Positions 1 through 7,557 of a DNA stretch of 64,000 nt are shown here, piece by piece (position 1 is the first letter of the stretch; each line of letters begins with the position of its first letter). The notes beneath the pieces are model-generated. The model did not search any database, was not told the DNA's origin, and worked only from the letters and a program-made list of their open reading frames with translations. A program made the translations under genes and the position numbers. Source of the stretch: an uncultured Oscillospiraceae bacterium (GTDB lineage Bacteria > Bacillota > Clostridia > Oscillospirales > Oscillospiraceae); NCBI GenBank assembly GCA_934573855.1, contig CAKTMF010000003.1, forward strand, positions 173,424 through 237,423, read 5' to 3'.

Positions 1-795
1 TACGGACGCGACGTGCAGGACGTTTTCCATGCTGCGCCCGGTGATACCGACCTTGCGTCCGTATTTTGACGCAACGTTTATTATCTGCTGAAGGCGGTGA
101 ACGTTTGAAGCGAAGGTGGTGATGATGATACGCTTGTCACAGCCCATGAAGAGCTTATCGAAGCTCTCCCCCACCTTGCGTTCGGAATCCGAGTGGCCGG
201 CCTTTTCAACGTTCGTGGAATCGCTGAGCAGGGCAAGCACGCCCTCGTTCCCAAGCTGTCCGAGGCGCGCGATGTCTATCATGCCGCCGGAGATAGGCGT
301 AACGTCTATTTTGAAGTCTCCGGTATGGATGACCGTGCCGATGGGCGTGCGTATCGCCAGCGCAACGGAGTCGGGAATGCTGTGGTTCACATGAATGAAC
401 TCTATGGTAAAGCAGCCCAGCCGGAAGCACGAGCCGGTCTTTTTCGTGAATATCTGCGTATTGTAGAGGAGGTCATGCTCCTCAAGCTTCAGCTCCACCA
501 GCGCGGCGGTCAGCGGCGTCGTGTAGATGGGGACGTCAAGCTCACGCAGTACATACGGGACGGCGCCGATATGGTCCTCATGTCCATGGGTCAAGATGAT
601 ACCGCGCACGCGCTCCGCATTGGCCTTGAGGTAGCTGATATCGGGAAGCACGATGTCGATACCGTACATATCCTCATCAGGAAAGCCCATGCCGCAGTCA
701 ACGACAATGATGTCGCTTCCGAACTCATAGGCCGTCATATTCTTGCCTATTTCGCCAAGTCCCCCAAGGGGAATGATTTTCAATTTTGATACCAT
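1..795 (-). CDS. rnj: Ribonuclease J (3' part outside the window)
   Basis: Leftward gene cut by the window edge; 265 codons are visible. The N-terminus reads MVSKLKIIPLGGLGEIGKN, typical of RNase J. It is followed by the metallo-beta-lactamase zinc motif HGHEDHIGA near residue 75 and a beta-CASP region with the IHTGDFKID segment. RNase J is a cytoplasmic 5'-3' exonuclease and endonuclease that matures rRNA and turns over mRNA in Firmicutes. The start at 795 is preceded by GGAG at close spacing. The C-terminal beta-CASP and RNA-binding parts are not visible, so J1 cannot be separated from J2. The identification is from motifs, without a search. Confidence 0.93.
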   Translation of the reverse strand, partial: MVSKLKIIPLGGLGEIGKNMTAYEFGSDIIVVDCGMGFPDEDMYGIDIVLPDISYLKANAERVRGIILTHGHEDHIGAVPYVLRELDVPIYTTPLTAALVELKLEEHDLLYNTQIFTKKTGSCFRLGCFTIEFIHVNHSIPDSVALAIRTPIGTVIHTGDFKIDVTPISGGMIDIARLGQLGNEGVLALLSDSTNVEKAGHSDSERKVGESFDKLFMGCDKRIIITTFASNVHRLQQIINVASKYGRKVGITGRSMENVLHVASV

Positions 796-870
796 ATTAT
801 CTCCATTTTTCAAAGAATTGCCGATAAACCGGCCAAAAAGTATGTAGCCTTTTATTTATTCCCTTGCAGG

Positions 871-899
871 ATTATACCCGAAATCAGCGTTTTATATCA
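871..899 (-). promoter_or_regulatory. Candidate sigma-A promoter for RNase J
   Basis: Leftward -10 TATAAT (871-876) lies 17 bp from a weak -35 TGATAT (894-899), which overlaps the recR stop codon. The -10 is perfect and the -35 poor, so RNase J could also be read through from recR. Confidence 0.35.
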
Positions 900-1496
900 C
901 ATCTCCGTGCGTCCGTCAAGAGCGCGGTTGAGCGTCGCATCGTCGGTAAACTCAAGATTCGATCCGACGGGGATACCGTAGGCAAGCCTCGTGACCTTTA
1001 TATCAAAGGGCTTGAGAAGGCGTGAAATGTACATGGCCGTCGCCTCGCCCTCGGTGTCGGGATTGGTGGCCATGATGACCTCCTCGACCTCCGGCTCGGC
1101 CGCGCGGACAAGAAGCTCCTTTATGCGTATGTCGTCAGGCCCGACGTGGCTCATGGGCGACAGCACGCCGTGCAGTACATGGTAAAGTCCGTTATACTCA
1201 TGTCCGCGCTCAATGCTGAGGACGTCGCGCGGCTCAGACACGACGCAGATAATGCTCCTGTCTCGTCTGTCGCTGGCGCAGATGGGGCATATCTCGTCCT
1301 CGGTCAGGTTCTGGCATATTTTGCAGCAGCGGACGTTGTTCTTCGCCTCGATAACCGCCGCGGCAAAGGATTTGGCCTCGGCCTCAGGCAGACCGAGGAT
1401 ATAGAACGCAAGGCGCTGCGCGCTCTTTCTCCCAACGCCGGGGAGAGAGGCAAATTTGTCGATAAGATTTTCAAGGGATGAGGGGAAAAATGACAT
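897..1496 (-). CDS. recR: Recombination mediator RecR
   Basis: 199-residue protein that works with RecO (and RecF) to load RecA at gaps and stalled forks. It shows, in order, the helix-hairpin-helix LPGVGRKSAQRLAF, a four-cysteine zinc finger (C..C...C..C, about residues 57-72), and the Toprim domain with the ATNPDTEGEATAMYIS segment. Length matches the family (about 198). An in-frame ATG at 1523 overlaps the rpe stop, but 1496 is preferred: it has GGAG eight bases upstream and gives the normal RecR N-terminus about ten residues before the conserved LID. The gene follows rpe directly, so the two are probably co-transcribed. Confidence 0.95.
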   Translation of the reverse strand: MSFFPSSLENLIDKFASLPGVGRKSAQRLAFYILGLPEAEAKSFAAAVIEAKNNVRCCKICQNLTEDEICPICASDRRDRSIICVVSEPRDVLSIERGHEYNGLYHVLHGVLSPMSHVGPDDIRIKELLVRAAEPEVEEVIMATNPDTEGEATAMYISRLLKPFDIKVTRLAYGIPVGSNLEFTDDATLNRALDGRTEM

Positions 1497-1519
1497 AGAT
1501 ATTCTCCGTAAGGAAGCGT

Positions 1520-2176
1520 TCAAGCATTTCTGATGGCGCTGACGGCCGCGGCCCTGTCGGCGCAGCAGAAAACGGCGCTGCCGGCAACAAGGACGTTTGC
1601 TCCCGCGCGCTTTGCCTCGGCGGCAGTGGCGGCGCTTATACCGCCGTCCACCTCAAGCTCGCAGGACGGGTTGACGGCGTTGAGGATACGGCGTACCTCC
1701 GTGACCTTGTCCATCTGGTCATACATAAAGCTCTGCCCGCCAAAGCCCGGCTCCACGGTCATGACAAGCACAAGGTCGACAAGCTCCGCGAAGGGCCTTA
1801 TCGCCTCCGCCGGGGTGGCGGGCTTGATCGTCACGCCCGTCTTTTTGCCCATGGCCCTTGCAATGCTTATGGCCTCGAGTATATTTTCCGTGCTGTCCGC
1901 CTCGACATGGAAATTTACAAGGTCGGCCCCGGCCTCACAGAACTGCCGGACATACCTTACGGGTCTGTCTATCATAAGATGAACGTCGATAAACATGTCC
2001 GTCGCCCCGCGCAGCGACTTGAGTACGGGGACCCCGATGGAGATGTTGGGTACAAATTCCCCGTCCATCACGTCAAAATGGACCCAGTCCGCCCCCGCCC
2101 GCTCTATTTCGGCGACCTCTTCGCCGAGCCTCGCGAAATCTGCCGACAGTATAGACGGCGCGATCTTTATCTTCAT
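1520..2176 (-). CDS. rpe: Ribulose-phosphate 3-epimerase
   Basis: 218-residue TIM-barrel enzyme that interconverts ribulose 5-phosphate and xylulose 5-phosphate in the cytoplasmic pentose phosphate pathway. Family hallmarks are visible: the N-terminal KIAPSILSADF strand, the metal-binding HFDVMDGEFVPN motif, VHLMI, the MTVEPGFGGQ phosphate-binding loop and the EVDGGI motif with its catalytic Asp. Length is normal. Its own promoter lies about 40 bp upstream, and recR follows immediately. Confidence 0.96.
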   Translation of the reverse strand: MKIKIAPSILSADFARLGEEVAEIERAGADWVHFDVMDGEFVPNISIGVPVLKSLRGATDMFIDVHLMIDRPVRYVRQFCEAGADLVNFHVEADSTENILEAISIARAMGKKTGVTIKPATPAEAIRPFAELVDLVLVMTVEPGFGGQSFMYDQMDKVTEVRRILNAVNPSCELEVDGGISAATAAEAKRAGANVLVAGSAVFCCADRAAAVSAIRNA

Positions 2177-2215
2177 CCCATACCTCTCTGCGCAACAGCC
2201 TCTTAAGTAATTTTT

Positions 2216-2245
2216 ATTATACTACAAGCACCGTTTGATTTGCAA
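2216..2245 (-). promoter_or_regulatory. Sigma-A promoter for rpe-recR
   Basis: Leftward -35 TTGCAA (2240-2245), 18-bp spacer, -10 TATAAT (2216-2221). It sits back to back with the rightward xpaC promoter. Confidence 0.7.
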
Positions 2246-2250
2246 TACTC

Positions 2251-2279
2251 TTGACGTCAACATTATTTAGATATAGAAT
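2251..2279 (+). promoter_or_regulatory. Sigma-A promoter for the xpaC-telA operon
   Basis: Rightward -35 TTGACG (2251-2256), 17-bp spacer, -10 TAGAAT (2274-2279), ending 33 bp before the start codon. Confidence 0.7.
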
Positions 2280-2312
2280 ATTGTCCGAATATAGCTTATA
2301 GGGAGTTTTTCA

Positions 2313-3023
2313 ATGTCCAGAAGAAACAGACGGCCCGGCTCTGTCGGTTCAATATATTCCTTTGCCATCACATGGCTAATTCTGTCGATGTTCTTTCCGA
2401 TGTTCAGGATACTCGGAATCGCCGCGTGCCTCCTGATGTCGCTCGGCGTGGCCTATATCGTTTCAAAGGTCATCGCCGCCTCACGCAGAAAGAAGGCCGC
2501 ACAGGAGGCCGCCGAAGCCGAGGCCGAACGAGCAAAGAAGGCGGCGGAGGCTCCGCCTCCCGTCGAGAAGAAGAGCTACGGCCCGGAGATAGACCCGATC
2601 ATCGAGGAGGGCAACCGCGCGCTGAGCGAAATGGGCCGGCTGTACATGTCGATAAAGGATCCTGAGGTCCGGAAGAAGATAAACGAGCTTATGCGCATTA
2701 CCGACAAGATCGTTCAGAATGCGATCGACGACCCCTCGGATATACCGCAGATCAAGAAATTCATGAACTACTATCTGCCCACGACGATAAAGCTCCTCAA
2801 CTCCTACGACAGGATGAGCGCGCAGGGCATTGAGGGCGAAAACCTCGACAAGAGCATGAAGAGTATCAACGAAATGCTCGACGCTGCTATCGTAGCATAT
2901 AAAAAGAGACTGGATTCGCTCTTTGAAAATCAGGCTCTTGATATAGAGACGGACATTGCCGTGATGAACAAAATGCTGGCACGCGAGGGCCTGTCCGGTG
3001 AAAAAGATTTCAACATCAAATGA
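2313..3023 (+). CDS. xpaC: XpaC-like 5-bromo-4-chloroindolyl phosphate hydrolysis family protein
   Basis: 236 residues. Two hydrophobic segments (about residues 14-32 and 34-53) anchor the protein, followed by a charged Ala/Glu/Lys-rich linker and a helical cytoplasmic domain (about residues 85-225). This layout, with TelA immediately downstream, is that of the XpaC family. The name comes from an indolyl-phosphate hydrolysis phenotype; the molecular function is not established. GGGAG precedes the start. The stop overlaps an upstream ATG of telA, so translation is probably coupled. Assignment rests on layout and neighbourhood. Confidence 0.72.
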   Translation: MSRRNRRPGSVGSIYSFAITWLILSMFFPMFRILGIAACLLMSLGVAYIVSKVIAASRRKKAAQEAAEAEAERAKKAAEAPPPVEKKSYGPEIDPIIEEGNRALSEMGRLYMSIKDPEVRKKINELMRITDKIVQNAIDDPSDIPQIKKFMNYYLPTTIKLLNSYDRMSAQGIEGENLDKSMKSINEMLDAAIVAYKKRLDSLFENQALDIETDIAVMNKMLAREGLSGEKDFNIK

Positions 3024-3040
3024 CGAAAGGAAATACCGAA

Positions 3041-4198
3041 ATGAACGAAGAAAAGAGCTTTATTCCTTCCCTCACTCTCGAGCCTAATGCCGCCGAGGCC
3101 GCGGTCGAGACCGCTCCCGCCGCAGCCGAGGAGGAAAAAGAGGAGGAGGTCAATGTCGAAAAGCTTGACCTGAGCAGTCTTTCCGAGGCGGAGCAGGCCG
3201 CCGTGCGCGAGTTTGCCGAGAAGATCGACGTACTTAACACCGAACAGATACTTAACTACGGCAGCAATGCCCAGAAGAACATTTCCGATTTTTCCGCCGC
3301 CGCGCTCAGCACCGTGCGCACCAAGGACATGGGCGAGGTCGGCGATATGCTCAGCGACCTTGTCGTTGAGCTGCAGGGACTTAATTTCGACGAGCAGGAA
3401 AAGAAGGGCTTCCTCGGTCTTTTCAAAAAGGCCAGCCAGAATATCGCCTCCCTCAAGGCGCAGTACGACAAGGCCGAGGTAAATGTGGACAAGATCGTCG
3501 AATCTCTTGAGAAGCACGAGATCGCCCTTATGAAGGACATCAGTCTCATGGACAAGATGTACGAAAAGAATCAGGAATACCTCAAGGAGCTGTCCATGTA
3601 CATTCTTGCCGGTAAGCTGAAGATACAGCACCTGCGCGAGGTCGAGCTGCCCGAATATCAGGCGAAGGCTGCCGCCAGCAACCTGCCCGAGGACGCTCAG
3701 GCCGCGAATGACTTTGCCAACATGATCGGCCGCTTTGAGAAAAAGATCTACGACCTTGAGCTCACCCGCACGATCTCCGTTCAGATGTCTCCGCAGATAC
3801 GCATGATCCAGAACAACGACACTCTCATGAGCGAGAAGATCCGCACCTCCATCGTCAACACCATCCCCCTTTGGAAAAATCAGATGGTGCTTGCGCTGTC
3901 CATGTATCACTCCGAGCAGGCCATGAAGGCCCAGCGCGAGGTCACGGATGTCACCAATTCTCTCCTTATGAAGAATGCCGAGGCTCTCCATCAGGGTACC
4001 GTCAACATCGCCAAGGAGGGCGAGCGCGGTATCGTCGAGCTTGAAACGCTCAAGAAGACCAATCAGGAGCTTATCAGCACCCTTGAAGAGGTGCGTCAGA
4101 TCCAGGACGAGGGACGCGCGCGCCGCGCCGAGGCCGAGGACGAGCTTGGCCGTATAGAGGGCGAGCTCAAGCACAAGCTCCTTCAGATGAAAGGCTGA
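3041..4198 (+). CDS. telA: TelA-like toxic anion resistance family protein
   Basis: 385-residue, almost entirely helical cytoplasmic protein. An acidic Ala/Glu-rich N-terminus (residues 1-45) precedes the long coiled-coil-like TelA domain, with recognisable LGLFKKASQNIASLKAQYDK and YLKELSMYI segments. TelA proteins are linked to tellurite resistance and envelope stress by phenotype; no enzyme activity is known. An ATG at 3020 overlaps the xpaC stop, but 3041 is chosen because GAAAGGA lies at good spacing before it and the extra seven residues look like leader sequence. Confidence 0.85.
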   Translation: MNEEKSFIPSLTLEPNAAEAAVETAPAAAEEEKEEEVNVEKLDLSSLSEAEQAAVREFAEKIDVLNTEQILNYGSNAQKNISDFSAAALSTVRTKDMGEVGDMLSDLVVELQGLNFDEQEKKGFLGLFKKASQNIASLKAQYDKAEVNVDKIVESLEKHEIALMKDISLMDKMYEKNQEYLKELSMYILAGKLKIQHLREVELPEYQAKAAASNLPEDAQAANDFANMIGRFEKKIYDLELTRTISVQMSPQIRMIQNNDTLMSEKIRTSIVNTIPLWKNQMVLALSMYHSEQAMKAQREVTDVTNSLLMKNAEALHQGTVNIAKEGERGIVELETLKKTNQELISTLEEVRQIQDEGRARRAEAEDELGRIEGELKHKLLQMKG

Positions 4199-4207
4199 TG
4201 ACCCCGT

Positions 4208-4762
4208 ATGAAGTTTCTTAAAAACCGCGTTGTCGCCGTTCTGATCTCTCTGGCGATAGTTATTTCCTCGACGCTCGTCTCCACGAATGTCAAGCTCGGC
4301 AGACGCTGCGAAAAGATTAGCGACGGATTTTACGAGGGTGTGACCTACAACGGCACCGAGCGTAAAAGCATTGCCTCGCAGCTGAGGGTCATATGCTCTG
4401 CCATGGACTCTCTTGCCGCCATATCCGGGGAGTACGGCATAGACGGCGACGGATACGCGAAAATGGCTGATATCATGAGGAGCAGTCTCTCCTACAGCTC
4501 CGTCTCGGAAAATTATGATGCTTACAGAGAGCTTTCGTCAGCGTTCGATAAGCTTTCCCGCGCTCTTTCCTCCGCAGACCTGTCCGAGCAGGACCGCATC
4601 GAGGTCGATCAGTGTATCCTGACCGTGAGCAGCTCGCAGCAGGCAATAGAGGATTCCGGCTATAACGAAAGCGTACGCGAATTCTGCCGCGAGCAGCTCC
4701 GCTTCCCCGCCGATGTCCTTGGGAACCTTGCCGGGGTCGCTTTCCCGCAGCTCTTTGAATAA
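4208..4762 (+). CDS. Small LemA-like membrane-anchored protein, third gene of the xpaC-telA operon
   Basis: 184 residues. A basic start and a single hydrophobic helix (about residues 7-27) give an N-in signal anchor. A helical extracytoplasmic domain follows, rich in Ser, Ala and Tyr. Length, anchor and helix pattern recall LemA proteins, but the usual LemA start motif is not evident, so similarity is only at the fold level. It starts 9 bp after telA and probably acts with XpaC/TelA at the envelope. Function is unknown. Confidence 0.55.
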   Translation: MKFLKNRVVAVLISLAIVISSTLVSTNVKLGRRCEKISDGFYEGVTYNGTERKSIASQLRVICSAMDSLAAISGEYGIDGDGYAKMADIMRSSLSYSSVSENYDAYRELSSAFDKLSRALSSADLSEQDRIEVDQCILTVSSSQQAIEDSGYNESVREFCREQLRFPADVLGNLAGVAFPQLFE

Positions 4763-4786
4763 GCAAATTAATCAGAGGTCAATGTC

Positions 4787-5269
4787 ATGTCGATAGAAAA
4801 AGGACGCGCTTACTTTCGTGAGCTTGGCTTGGAGGACAGGGTGCGTGAGTTCGACGTCTCCTCCGCGACCGTCGAGCTTGCGGCGCTGGCTCTTGGGGTC
4901 GAAGGCGCGCGTATCGCGAAAACTCTCTCCTTCAAGCGTGCCGACGGCGGCTGCATGCTCATCCTTGCCGCGGGCGACGCGAGGATAGATAATCACAAGT
5001 ACAAGGAACTGTTCCATATCAAGGCGAAAATGCTCACTCCCGACGAGGTCCTCGAGATGGTCGGACATCCCGTCGGCGGGGTTTGCCCCTTCGGGATAAA
5101 CGACGGTGTCGACGTTTATCTGGATGAGAGTCTGAAGCGCTTTGACACGGTCTTTCCCGCCGTCGGGAGCGCCAGCAGCGCCATTGAGCTGAACCTTGAT
5201 GAGCTTTACAGATACTCCAACGCCATCTCTTGGGTGGACGTCTGCAAGCTGCCCGAAGCCGGAGCATGA
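4787..5269 (+). CDS. ybaK: YbaK/EbsC-family aminoacyl-tRNA deacylase
   Basis: 160-residue single-domain protein of the YbaK/prolyl-tRNA editing fold. Family features include the early RVREFD strand, the AKTLSFK segment containing the conserved lysine, and the motif GHPVGGVCPFG (about residues 90-100). Members hydrolyse mischarged Cys-tRNA(Pro) or Ala-tRNA(Pro) in trans; which substrate applies here cannot be told. AGAGGT precedes the ATG. A terminator hairpin lies 20 bp after the stop. Confidence 0.88.
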   Translation: MSIEKGRAYFRELGLEDRVREFDVSSATVELAALALGVEGARIAKTLSFKRADGGCMLILAAGDARIDNHKYKELFHIKAKMLTPDEVLEMVGHPVGGVCPFGINDGVDVYLDESLKRFDTVFPAVGSASSAIELNLDELYRYSNAISWVDVCKLPEAGA

Positions 5270-5289
5270 TCGTCCGTGAATACGCAAAG

Positions 5290-5318
5290 AACTCCCTGCC
5301 GCGGCAGGGAGTTCTTTG
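5290..5318. terminator. Bidirectional terminator between ybaK and obg
   Basis: Perfect 11-bp inverted repeat (AACTCCCTGCC / GGCAGGGAGTT, 2-base loop) followed by TCTTT rightward and also by T-rich sequence leftward. It separates convergent genes. Confidence 0.8.
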
Positions 5319-5324
5319 TGTATA

Positions 5325-6608
5325 TCAGTCCTTATACTCGAACATAAGGTCGTACATGGAGACGGTGTCGCCGTCCTTGACGCCCATCTGCTCCATGCGA
5401 TCAAACACGCCGGATTCCCGAAGGACGCGGTCGAAGTACATACGGCTCTCGTAATCCGAGAAGTTGACTGTCGAGACGAGCCGCTGGAGCCACGGCCCCT
5501 CGACCAGCCACATATCGTCAAAGTTTTCGATGGTGAGGGTGTCCGCGCTCTCGATCTCCGGCTCACGGGGAACATAATCGGCTTCATAGCTCGCCACCGG
5601 CGGGAGACTCGATAGACGGCGCGCACATTCCTTGACAAGCTCACGCGTCCCCTCGTGGGTCACGGCGCTCATCTCAAAAAACGTATATCCCAGCTCTTCT
5701 ACATGGGCCTTGAGCCTGTCGATGTTCTCGCGATCTCCGTACAGGAGGTCGCATTTATTGGCTGCGACGATCTGCGGACGGTCTGCAAGCTCCGCGCTGT
5801 ATTCCCTAAGCTCGGCATTGATAGCGTCAAAATCCTCCACCGGGTCGCGCCCCTCGCTCCCCGAGACGTCCACAAGGTGGACGAGAAGACGGCAGCGGTC
5901 GATATGGCGCAGGAAATCATGGCCGAGGCCCGCGCCCTCGGACGCGCCCTCGATTATTCCGGGGATATCGGCCATTACGAAGGATACCCCCTCGTCGACA
6001 TACACGACGCCCAGATTCGGGAAGAGAGTCGTAAAGTGATAGTTCGCGATCTTCGGGTGAGCCTTGCTCACGACGGAAAGGAGCGTGGATTTGCCAACAT
6101 TGGGGAAACCTACAAGTCCAACGTCCGCAAGCAGCTTGAGCTCAAGGGTGATATCGTGGCTCTCGCCGGGAAGTCCGGGTTTTGCAAAATGCGGTACCTG
6201 ACGGGTCGGAGTCGCAAAATGCATATTACCCCAGCCGCCCCGGCCGCCCTTTGCCGCGACCCAGTCCTCGCCGGTGGACATATCGTGCATTATCGAGCCG
6301 CTCTCTGTGTCGCGGATAATGGTCCCTCTCGGCACGCGGATATAGAGATTCTCGCCATCCTTGCCGTAGCAGCGCTTTCCCTGCCCGTTCATACCGTTTC
6401 CGGCGGCGTATTTACGCTTGTAGCGAAAGTCCATCAGAGTGGACATATTATCGTCAACGGTGAATATAACATTTCCGCCACGGCCGCCGTCGCCCCCGTC
6501 GGGGCCGCCTGCCGCAACGTATTTTTCGCGGTGGAACGCCACCGCGCCGTCCCCGCCCTTACCGGCGCGGACGCTTATTCTCGCTTTGTCAACAAAGGAT
6601 GATGCCAT
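5325..6608 (-). CDS. obgE: Obg family GTPase
   Basis: 427-residue GTPase of late 50S ribosomal subunit assembly, also tied to stress and sporulation control in Firmicutes. Domains in order: glycine-rich Obg fold (1-157, starting ASSFVDKARISVRAGKGGDG), G domain with GFPNVGKST (P-loop), DIPG and NKCD, and a C-terminal OCT domain (from about 350). The start at 6608 is chosen over the upstream 6650 because AAGGAGA precedes it and it gives the standard N-terminus. It lies downstream of rplU-rpmA but behind a hairpin terminator. Confidence 0.96.
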   Translation of the reverse strand: MASSFVDKARISVRAGKGGDGAVAFHREKYVAAGGPDGGDGGRGGNVIFTVDDNMSTLMDFRYKRKYAAGNGMNGQGKRCYGKDGENLYIRVPRGTIIRDTESGSIMHDMSTGEDWVAAKGGRGGWGNMHFATPTRQVPHFAKPGLPGESHDITLELKLLADVGLVGFPNVGKSTLLSVVSKAHPKIANYHFTTLFPNLGVVYVDEGVSFVMADIPGIIEGASEGAGLGHDFLRHIDRCRLLVHLVDVSGSEGRDPVEDFDAINAELREYSAELADRPQIVAANKCDLLYGDRENIDRLKAHVEELGYTFFEMSAVTHEGTRELVKECARRLSSLPPVASYEADYVPREPEIESADTLTIENFDDMWLVEGPWLQRLVSTVNFSDYESRMYFDRVLRESGVFDRMEQMGVKDGDTVSMYDLMFEYKD

Positions 6609-6655
6609 AATTATCTCCTTTCGGCGCTCAGTCGGGCGGAGTGGGATCAAAGGAA

Positions 6656-6684
6656 AAAGGCCGGACGCAAGTCCGGCCTTTGGT
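6656..6684 (-). terminator. Intrinsic terminator after rpmA
   Basis: Leftward hairpin with arms AAAGGCCGGAC / GTCCGGCCTTT (loop 4) and a T-run after it. It lies between rpmA and obg, so obg is expressed by read-through or from another promoter. Confidence 0.8.
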
Positions 6685-6690
6685 GGTCAT

Positions 6691-6954
6691 TTACTGAGCG
6701 ATTTCTTCGTAAACAGAGACCTTCTTGCGGTCCTTGCCCATGCGCTCGAACTTCACATTGCCGTCCACGAGGGCGAACAGAGTGTCGTCCTTACCCTTAC
6801 CAACGTTGGTACCGGGATGGATCTTAGTTCCGCGCTGTCTGACAAGGATGTTGCCGGCCAGGACAAACTGTCCGTCGGCTCTCTTGGCGCCAAGACGCTT
6901 AGACTCACTGTCGCGGCCGTTCTTGGTAGAACCCATACCTTTTTTATGTGCCAT
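6691..6954 (-). CDS. rpmA: 50S ribosomal protein L27, short N-terminal form
   Basis: 87 residues; begins MAHKKGMGSTKNGRDSESK and carries the basic L27 core (KRLGAKR, GNILVRQRGTKIHPG). L27 lies at the peptidyl-transferase centre. Many Firmicutes make L27 with a roughly nine-residue extension that the Prp protease removes; here the protein starts directly at the mature form. No prp gene lies in the 40-bp gap to rplU. A strong ribosome binding site (GGAGGTGTAACC region) precedes the ATG. Confidence 0.97.
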   Translation of the reverse strand: MAHKKGMGSTKNGRDSESKRLGAKRADGQFVLAGNILVRQRGTKIHPGTNVGKGKDDTLFALVDGNVKFERMGKDRKKVSVYEEIAQ

Positions 6955-6994
6955 TTAGGTTACACCTCCATTAGTCAATATCAGTTGCGGAAAA

Positions 6995-7309
6995 TTATGC
7001 GTTGATGGTCTCGATCTGAACCTTAGTATAAGGCTGTCTGTGGCCCTGAGTCCTGCGGTAGCCCTTTTTGGGCTTCATCTTGTAAACGCGAACCTTTGCG
7101 CCCTTGCCGTTCTTGACGACATTTGCGGAAACGGAAGCGCCTTCGATCACGGGTGCGCCGAAAACTGCGGACTCGCCATCGACAACAGCCAGAACCTGGT
7201 CGAACTTGACAGACTCGCCCGCTGCGACATCGAGCTTCTCGATGTAGATAACGTCGCCTTCTGCAACACGGTACTGCTTGCCGCCGGTCACGATGATAGC
7301 ATGCTTCAT
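6995..7309 (-). CDS. rplU: 50S ribosomal protein L21
   Basis: 104 residues, starting MKHAIIVTGGKQYRVAEGD and ending with the basic KPKKGYRRTQGHRQPYTKV region that binds 23S rRNA. Two ATGs are available; 7309 is used because GGAGG lies eight bases before it, while the ATG at 7315 is only two bases away. First gene of the rplU-rpmA-(obg) unit. The roughly 80-base leader may carry the autoregulatory L21 leader RNA, but I could not confirm its structure. Confidence 0.97.
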   Translation of the reverse strand: MKHAIIVTGGKQYRVAEGDVIYIEKLDVAAGESVKFDQVLAVVDGESAVFGAPVIEGASVSANVVKNGKGAKVRVYKMKPKKGYRRTQGHRQPYTKVQIETINA

Positions 7310-7393
7310 GAACATATCCTCCCTCTCTTCAGGTCTCGCTCTTGGGGTGGGGAGCGTGTCCCGGCTTGTTTACCCCTTCAATGCGGCTTATAT

Positions 7394-7422
7394 AGATTAT
7401 CACGGCGACATGACAATGTCAA
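7394..7422 (-). promoter_or_regulatory. Sigma-A promoter for rplU-rpmA
   Basis: Leftward -35 TTGACA (7417-7422), 17-bp spacer, -10 TAATCT (7394-7399). Confidence 0.7.
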
Positions 7423-7495
7423 CAATTTTTTGCGGATCTTTTCGTCTTTTTGCATAATTTTTCGGTGTTTGCATGTCGTGCGGTGTCGTATTCGG

Positions 7496-7524
7496 TTGAC
7501 ACGCTTTTCCCGGCGTGATACTAT
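7496..7524 (+). promoter_or_regulatory. Sigma-A promoter for the LRR lipoprotein
   Basis: Rightward -35 TTGACA (7496-7501), 17-bp spacer, -10 TACTAT (7519-7524). The expected start site near 7531 decides for translation from 7558 instead of 7534. Confidence 0.75.
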
Positions 7525-7557
7525 GGCCTCACATTGATAGAAGAAAGAAGTCACAAA

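Noticed and set aside
7310..7393. L21 leader autoregulatory RNA upstream of rplU
   Set aside because: The region has suitable length, but I could not match the conserved structure by eye; a covariance search would decide.
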